The position numbers and the translations under genes were made by a program. 10,873 nt of DNA from Acidobacterium sp. Its GTDB lineage: Bacteria; Acidobacteriota; Terriglobia; Terriglobales; Acidobacteriaceae. This document shows, one piece after another, positions 6,706-10,873 of this stretch. A model generated the notes under the pieces. It had not been told where the DNA came from, did no database searches, and saw only the letters and a list, made by a program, of their open reading frames with translations. The stretch is taken from NCBI GenBank assembly GCA_003152595.1, contig PMAM01000115.1:34945-45817 (forward strand), read 5' to 3'. The first letter of the stretch is position 1. Each line of letters starts with the position of its first letter.

Positions 6706-7980
6706 CTAGAGGCCGGAGAGGTCGACGGCGCCGGTTGGGAGAACAGCGTCGTCGAAGACCAGGGCGCCGGGCTTCTGCAGGTTGGTGACGGAGTCCAGCG
6801 GCGAGTGCGCTGTGAGGATGAAGCGGGTGCGGAAACCGGGGCGGATCTGACCGAACCTGTCTTTGAATGCCAGACGTTGTGAGGGGACTCCGGTGGCGGC
6901 GTTCAGGACAGTGAGCGGCGCGAGACCGGCGCGCTCCATCAGCTGAAGCTCATAGAGAAGGCCGAGGCCGTGCGGGACACCGTACGAGCCGGCATCGCTG
7001 CCGGCGAGGATGGTGACGCCGAATTGATGCGCCTTGAGCAGGCTGGCGGCGTGCTGATTGAGGATGCGTTTCAGGTTGGAAATGACGGTGGCGTCGTAGC
7101 CCATGAGATCGGCGTGATCGAGCTGCTTTTGGACGGGTGCGAAGGTCGGGACCCAGGCGATGTTGCGATCGCGCATGCGGGCGAGTTGATCGTCGCGGAC
7201 GAAGAAGCCGTGCTCGATGGTGTCAACCCCGCCGTCGATGACGCGATCGATGCCAATGTCGCCGGAGGCGTGCACCATGGTCTGTTTGCCGTGGGCGTGG
7301 GCGGCAGCGACGAGGGCGATGATTTCTTCCGTGGTCATTTGTGGTTCGGAGGTGACTGCACCTTTCTTGAAGTCAATGATGCCGGTGGCGATCAGCTTGA
7401 TGCGGTCGGCGCCGGCGCGGATGCGGGCTTCCACGCATTCGGCGGGCGAGCCGTACTCCTCGAGGGGCTCGGCCATGAAGGAGCCGTAGTGGCCGCGGTG
7501 GTGGATGGCGGCGCCGGGGCTATCGATGTAAGGCATGAGGGGACGGCCGGGGCTTGCGGAGAGTTGGCTGAGGGCGAGGCCTACGCCGTCTTTGTCGCCT
7601 GCGTCGCGGCAAGCGACGATGCCGAGGTGGATGAGTTTTTCGAGGCGCGAGCGAGCGAGCTCGCGGAGTTGGTTGGGGGATTGGTGGAGCGAGGCTGTGC
7701 GTTGGGCGGGGTCGAGTTCACCCCCTTCGAGGAAGAGATGGGTGTGGGCGTCGATGAGGCCGGGGAGGAGCGTGTGGTTGGGGAGGTCGGCATCGGGAGC
7801 TTGCTGTTCGGGATTGAGAAGATCGCGGGGAGGAGACTGTTCGCCGGCGAAGAGTATTTGATTCTTGTCGTAGACGAGGTGGGCGTTGCGGAGAGGTGTG
7901 GCGCTGACGCCATCGAGGAGGGTGCCGACGCGGAGCCAGATGTGGCGGTCGCCGGTTGCAGCGGGGATGGCGTCTGTCAT
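6706..7980 (-). CDS. Imidazolonepropionase-like metal-dependent amidohydrolase
   Basis: 424 residues, cytoplasmic. Belongs to the amidohydrolase superfamily, subgroup with imidazolonepropionase and prolidase-like enzymes: an N-terminal strand region (LRVGTLLDG), then the metal pair H79 and H81 in LIDAHTHLFLEGG, K195 in IKLIATG (position of the bridging carboxylated lysine), H237 in VHASGD, H257 in IEHGFF and D329 in LAGSDAGSYG. The full binuclear-metal set is therefore present. The substrate cannot be read from sequence; cyclic amides, imides or Pro-dipeptides are usual for relatives. Start: ATG at 7980. Upstream open sequence in this frame to 8427 overlaps the methyltransferase gene and is out-of-frame shadow. 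The ATG follows the upstream stop by a single base (TGA-A-ATG) with no Shine-Dalgarno, so translation probably depends on re-initiation. Last gene of the three-gene operon; its role beside two tetrahydrofolate enzymes is unexplained. Confidence 0.88.
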   Translation of the reverse strand: MTDAIPAATGDRHIWLRVGTLLDGVSATPLRNAHLVYDKNQILFAGEQSPPRDLLNPEQQAPDADLPNHTLLPGLIDAHTHLFLEGGELDPAQRTASLHQSPNQLRELARSRLEKLIHLGIVACRDAGDKDGVGLALSQLSASPGRPLMPYIDSPGAAIHHRGHYGSFMAEPLEEYGSPAECVEARIRAGADRIKLIATGIIDFKKGAVTSEPQMTTEEIIALVAAAHAHGKQTMVHASGDIGIDRVIDGGVDTIEHGFFVRDDQLARMRDRNIAWVPTFAPVQKQLDHADLMGYDATVISNLKRILNQHAASLLKAHQFGVTILAGSDAGSYGVPHGLGLLYELQLMERAGLAPLTVLNAATGVPSQRLAFKDRFGQIRPGFRTRFILTAHSPLDSVTNLQKPGALVFDDAVLPTGAVDLSGL

Positions 7981-7981
7981 T

Positions 7982-8911
7982 TCAGAAGTCAACAGGCTGG
8001 GCTTCGGCGCAAATGGCCATAACGGCTTCGATCTGGCGGAAACCGGAGATGTCGATGGTCTCGCCGTCGAGGGGGCGGCCCTGGTCAAGAGCCTCGCGGA
8101 GTTTGGCCACCATGGGGTGATCTTTGGGGAGCGGGCCGGCGATTCTGTCGGGATTGGCGATGGCGAAGTCGAGACCGGCTTCAGTGCCGAGGGTAAGGTA
8201 GGCCATTTCGAGTTCCTCGCGGACGCCTTTAGGCGTGCCCCAGGCAAAGTTGGAGAGACCGACGACCATGTGAGCGCCCTGCAGGTCGGGATCGGCGCTG
8301 ATGAGGCGCATGGCATCGAGTCCGATGTTGACGAGGCCGTAGGTGTCGGCGCCAACGGGGGCGAGGCCGGGATCGATGAGGATCTGGTCGAGGCGGCGGC
8401 CGGCTTTGGTGGTGAGGATTTCAACAAATTGCTTTGCCGCGCGCAGGGAGTCCTGCGGATTCATGCACTGCGCGGTTCCGCCGGGCGCGAAGGTTTCAGA
8501 CGCCATCACGATGACCATTGTGTCATGGTCGCGGACGAGGTCGATCATCTCATCGAGGCGCTCGCGCGAGGCGGCGATGGAGTTGAGGATGGGCGCAGGA
8601 CTCTTGCTGCGATCGTAATGCTCGAGTGCGACGCGCTGATAGTCGACCGACGGATTGTCGAAGCAGAGAGGCGTGGGCGTTGCCTCCTGGATGGCGGCGA
8701 TGACTTCAGGGAGGAAGTCGAGCATTTCCTGACGGCGAACCTGGAGTTGCTGGGTGCCGTCGAGGTTGAGGTCGAGCCAGGTGGCGCCACCCTCGGCCTG
8801 TAACCGGGCGAGGTGCTGATAGCCCTGTGGGTCGCGGTTGAGGAAAGCTTTGCGCGCGCGGGCGAAGGAGTTGTTCATCAGCTCGCCGATGATGTTAAGA
8901 GGACGGGTCAT
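7982..8911 (-). CDS. Pterin-binding methyl-tetrahydrofolate methyltransferase, AcsE/MtgA-like
   Basis: 309 residues with the TIM-barrel pterin-binding domain shared by dihydropteroate synthase and methyl-THF:corrinoid methyltransferases. Seen in order: NIIGELMNNSF (7-17), TWLDLNLDG (44-52), CFDNPSVD (83-90), PILNSIAAS (107-115), ASETFAPGG (137-145), ILIDPGLAPVG (178-188), VGLSNFAWGTPKG (217-229) and IANPDRI (251-257). By alignment in my head with AcsE, D85, N110, D180 and N221 sit where the methyl-THF-binding Asp/Asn residues are. It lacks the usual dihydropteroate synthase signature and sits beside a MetF-MetV protein, so methyl transfer to or from THF is the better reading. It is longer than AcsE (about 262 residues), and the usual small residue after SN in GLSNVSFG is replaced by FAWG. 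The start ATG at 8911 overlaps the MetF-MetV stop by four bases (ATGA), with GGAG about 11 bases upstream. No corrinoid protein is visible in the window. Confidence 0.85.
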   Translation of the reverse strand: MTRPLNIIGELMNNSFARARKAFLNRDPQGYQHLARLQAEGGATWLDLNLDGTQQLQVRRQEMLDFLPEVIAAIQEATPTPLCFDNPSVDYQRVALEHYDRSKSPAPILNSIAASRERLDEMIDLVRDHDTMVIVMASETFAPGGTAQCMNPQDSLRAAKQFVEILTTKAGRRLDQILIDPGLAPVGADTYGLVNIGLDAMRLISADPDLQGAHMVVGLSNFAWGTPKGVREELEMAYLTLGTEAGLDFAIANPDRIAGPLPKDHPMVAKLREALDQGRPLDGETIDISGFRQIEAVMAICAEAQPVDF

Positions 8912-10527
8912 GAGCGGACGGTCTCCGGTTTGGGAGTGACGGATTCTGCAGGGGCGGCGGGCGTGGAGCGGCCGGGGTCGGAGGCGGCAAGGTGCTCGCG
9001 CTTCGCGGCGTGGTCGCGGCCAAGCCAGTTGTTGGCCCAGGCAGAGGTGCGGCGAAGGCGCTGGTTCTGAATGACCGGGACGTGGTCGAGGAGGGTCTGC
9101 TCGCGGCCGTCGTGCTGCAGGCGCTCATACGCGCGGAGCCAGATGCAGTCGCCATAGCCGTCGACCTCACACTGTCCAGCGCGAGTGCCACCGCAGGGGC
9201 CGTTGCGCTGGTTCTTGGCGCACTGCGATTCGGGACAGAGGTAGGCGATTTCGGGCAACGAGCAGTCGCCACAGTCCTTGCACTGGTAGAGGGCGGATTT
9301 GCTGAAGTGTTCGAGGGCGCGCAGGGGCGCTGGACCCTGCATCGGGTCGCGGGAGTGAGCGCAGAGTTTGGCGCCGAGGCGGGCGAAGGGCGTGGAGGGC
9401 TCGAAGATGAGGTCGTGGGAGAGCTTCGAGATTTGCCAGGTGACTGTTACATGTTTTGAGGGCGTGCGCAGGCGCGGAGTTTCGCGGGCTGGATCGGCGA
9501 GGAGCGTGCCAGGGTTCTGAGCGAAGAAGAAGAACTCGCCGGGGCGGGAGAACTGGATCTCGCGGGCGAAGTGACGCCAGTCGTCGGCGGCGAAGGTGCG
9601 TTCGAGGGCGAGGATCTTCTCGATGGAAGAGAGGTCGTGGACGCCGCCGAGGTAGGCGCCGCGGAAGCCAAGGCCGCGGTAGATAGCGATCTGTTTGGCA
9701 GCGAACTCGTGGAAGAAGGCTTTGCCCTGGTCGGGTGAGGCGGCTTGCCGGCGGCAGAGGTCGGCGAGGGGCTGGGTGAGAACGACGCCTGGGATGCGGC
9801 CGGAGTGGAAGATCTCGGCGACGCGCGGATTGAGGACGTAGACGTTGCCGATGAGCGGCGTTGGACGCAGGCCGTGTGCGTCCATCCAGGCGCGGAGCTC
9901 GGAGATCTTGCGCGAGTCGAAGCCGATCTGGTTGATGATGAACTCGGCGCCACACTCGACCTTCTTCTGCAGCTTGAGGTATTGCGGGATGAGCTCGCCT
10001 TCGCGGAGCTTGAAACTGGAGGTGACGGCGCCGATGGTGAAGTGGGTCTTCTCCAGCGGCTGGGCTTTGGCGGAGGCTTCGCGGGGATTGAGGCCGCGAT
10101 TCATTCGGGACAACAACGAAATGAGCCCGATGGAGTCGATATCGGACACGGGCTTCGCCAGGCCTTCACTGCCACCGACCGGGTAGTCGCCGGTCATGGC
10201 GAGGATGTTGTAGAAGCCCTCGCTGTTGAGCATCCAGGCTTCGGACTCGAGGCCGTTGCGGTTGAGGTCTTTGCACGTGAGGTGGATGACGACCTCTTTG
10301 CCGGCGTACAAGATGGGGCGGCCGAGCGCGAGGGGCGCGAGTTGCGGATTGCCGCCTGCGTTGTCGGTGATGGAGATCCAGTCGATGGAGGAGCTGGCGG
10401 CGAGATCGGAGGCGAAGGCGCGGGCTTTGAGGGTGGTGCGTTCGTTCATGGAGCCGCGCACGGAGACGAGCTCGGCCGCGATGAGGAAGCGGTCGGCCTC
10501 GAAGAGCTTCTCGCGCAGCGTCTTCAT
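8908..10527 (-). CDS. metF: MetF methylene-THF reductase fused to MetV-like cysteine-rich domain
   Basis: 539 residues. Residues about 1-310 are a MetF-type FAD-dependent methylene-THF reductase: AAELVSVRG (17-25, catalytic-type Glu19), NAGGNPQ (56-62), HLTCKDLNRN (82-91), MTGDYPVGG (111-119, flavin-binding Asp), VECGAEFIINQIGFD (190-204), PLIGNVYVLN (224-233). Residues about 385-465 are a cysteine-rich domain like MetV (methylene-THF reductase C-terminal family): CKDCGDC (416-422), CPESQC (431-436), NGPCGG (442-447), then C453 and C461. In acetogens MetV is a separate zinc-containing partner of MetF; here the two are one chain. The last 50 residues are a Pro/Ala-rich tail. Start: ATG at 10527, which begins the usual MetF N-terminus; an open extension to 10644 encodes nothing recognisable and crosses the likely promoter. 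First gene of the operon, stop overlapping the next start. It may run as a reductase or, in methyl-group oxidation, in reverse. Confidence 0.9.
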   Translation of the reverse strand: MKTLREKLFEADRFLIAAELVSVRGSMNERTTLKARAFASDLAASSSIDWISITDNAGGNPQLAPLALGRPILYAGKEVVIHLTCKDLNRNGLESEAWMLNSEGFYNILAMTGDYPVGGSEGLAKPVSDIDSIGLISLLSRMNRGLNPREASAKAQPLEKTHFTIGAVTSSFKLREGELIPQYLKLQKKVECGAEFIINQIGFDSRKISELRAWMDAHGLRPTPLIGNVYVLNPRVAEIFHSGRIPGVVLTQPLADLCRRQAASPDQGKAFFHEFAAKQIAIYRGLGFRGAYLGGVHDLSSIEKILALERTFAADDWRHFAREIQFSRPGEFFFFAQNPGTLLADPARETPRLRTPSKHVTVTWQISKLSHDLIFEPSTPFARLGAKLCAHSRDPMQGPAPLRALEHFSKSALYQCKDCGDCSLPEIAYLCPESQCAKNQRNGPCGGTRAGQCEVDGYGDCIWLRAYERLQHDGREQTLLDHVPVIQNQRLRRTSAWANNWLGRDHAAKREHLAASDPGRSTPAAPAESVTPKPETVRS

Positions 10528-10535
10528 TTGTTCGG

Positions 10536-10565
10536 ATACTAAACAAATTCGGGCAGGGCTGTAAA
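10536..10565 (-). promoter_or_regulatory. Operon promoter predicting a near-leaderless mRNA
   Basis: On the minus strand TTTACA (10565-10560, 5/6 to the -35 consensus), an 18-base spacer, and TAGTAT (10541-10536, 4/6 to the -10 consensus). Transcription would start about 7 bases after the -10 box, only 1-3 bases before the ATG at 10527. The absence of any Shine-Dalgarno before that ATG agrees with a leaderless transcript. Confidence 0.45.
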
Positions 10566-10612
10566 CGGGAGATTTCGGGGGATGGGCACTGACCAGCATT
10601 GAGCCCGCAGGG

Positions 10613-10626
10613 CCCCCCTCCCCCCC
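10613..10626 (-). other. G-run pair with quadruplex potential upstream of the operon
   Basis: The plus strand has C6-T-C7; the minus strand reads G7-A-G6, with another GGG 7-9 bases on. Four G-tracts with short loops can be chosen, so a quadruplex is possible. It sits about 50 bases upstream of the candidate -35 box. Confidence 0.3.
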
Positions 10627-10630
10627 AGAG

Positions 10631-10706
10631 TGGGACCGTGGCAAACAGCTGAAACTGAGGGGCTTGCTGGAGGGTCGTTTGGGACTGTGGCAAGCTATTG
10701 AAAATG
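10631..10706. repeat. 27-bp imperfect direct repeat upstream of the operon
   Basis: Copies at 10631-10657 and 10680-10706, 49 bases apart start to start, agree at 21 of 27 positions. The shared core is TGGGAC, one variable base, then GTGGCAA, five mostly variable bases, then TGAAA. On the minus strand the order is TTTCA, spacer, TTGCCAC, one variable base, GTCCCA. They lie 70-145 bases before the operon's candidate promoter and could be paired binding sites or copies of a dispersed intergenic repeat. Confidence 0.55.
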
Positions 10707-10715
10707 CAGTAGTTG

Positions 10716-10828
10716 AAAAGGCCTCTTCGGTCGCGAGACACCGTTTTCGTACGCTGCGGGTTCGTCAGGGTGGCACGAGATTGACATGCTTCCGGCCAAA
10801 GGAAAAAGCCGCCCAGGTGAGGCCTTTT
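10716..10828. repeat. Perfect 10-bp inverted repeat, arms 93 bases apart
   Basis: AAAAGGCCTC at 10716-10725 and its complement GAGGCCTTTT at 10819-10828. The 93 bases between hold no recognised gene. The arms could pair in a transcript or mark the edges of a small element, but no target-site duplication is evident. Confidence 0.3.
10803..10828. terminator. Possible bidirectional terminator at right edge
   Basis: AAAAGCC (from 10803) faces GGCCTTTT (10821-10828) with one bulge and a loop of about ten bases; T-runs follow on both strands (TTTTAAATCTTT on plus, TTTTTCC on minus). It would isolate the three-gene operon from whatever lies beyond 10873. The stem is short, so confidence is low. Confidence 0.35.
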
Positions 10829-10873
10829 AAATCTTTCCCTCTATTATCAGGGGGTCTTAGGAAGCAAAACGCT

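Noticed and set aside
7981..8427. N-terminal extension of the amidohydrolase up to 8427.
   Set aside because: The added sequence is Ser/Pro/Ala-rich, out of frame over the methyltransferase gene, and the family N-terminus begins just after ATG 7980.
6970..8803. Plus-strand frames 6970-8022 and 7886-8803.
   Set aside because: Antisense shadows of the amidohydrolase and methyltransferase genes, which carry complete motifs.
10528..10644. 39-residue N-terminal extension of the MetF-MetV protein.
   Set aside because: It has no MetF similarity, crosses the G-run and the likely promoter, and starts before the natural MetF N-terminus at 10527.
1..10873. CRISPR array, insertion sequence, integrase or toxin-antitoxin genes.
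   Set aside because: No regularly spaced repeats, transposase motifs or small paired genes were seen on either strand.

Overview
The window is GC-rich chromosomal DNA that reads like an acidobacterium of the class Terriglobia (Acidobacteriaceae type). The evidence is a large Oar-like TonB-dependent receptor with an N-terminal carboxypeptidase-regulatory domain, a family greatly expanded in that group, and a GGDEF protein of a style I associate with it. This assignment is inference; no rRNA or other marker gene is present.

Layout: (1) 1-2483, minus: the N-terminal 827 residues of the Oar-like receptor, whose 3' end lies off the left edge. (2) 2484-2723: a divergent intergenic region with candidate promoters both ways. 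(3) 2724-5030, plus: a membrane-anchored diguanylate cyclase with a large periplasmic part made of several OB-fold-like modules, a GAF-like cytoplasmic linker and an intact GGDEF domain with an I-site. (4) 5075-5992, minus: a DUF4380/aldose-epimerase-fold protein. (5) 5993-6705: about 700 bp without a convincing protein gene. Its right half (about 6364-6668) folds, on the plus strand only, into a chain of hairpins of which six carry GNRA tetraloops, several with purine-purine internal loops, and it ends in an 11-bp GC-rich hairpin. I read this as an unannotated structured non-coding RNA. (6) 10527-6706, minus: a tightly coupled three-gene operon, MetF fused to a MetV-like cysteine-rich domain, then a pterin-binding methyl-tetrahydrofolate methyltransferase (AcsE/MtgA-like), then an imidazolonepropionase-like amidohydrolase. 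The junctions are a 4-bp ATGA overlap and a 1-bp gap. (7) 10528-10873: operon upstream region with a promoter that would give a nearly leaderless mRNA, a 27-bp imperfect direct repeat, a C-run (G-run on the transcribed sense) and a possible terminator.

How the parts work together: the operon looks like a one-carbon module that moves methyl groups between a methyl donor or acceptor and tetrahydrofolate, with methyl-THF interconverted with methylene-THF. These are Wood-Ljungdahl-type parts, but nothing else of that pathway is visible here. The receptor and the diguanylate cyclase are divergent neighbours that could share regulation, but nothing in the sequence proves it. The two most interesting items are the structured RNA at 6364-6668 and the MetF-MetV / AcsE-like / amidohydrolase operon.
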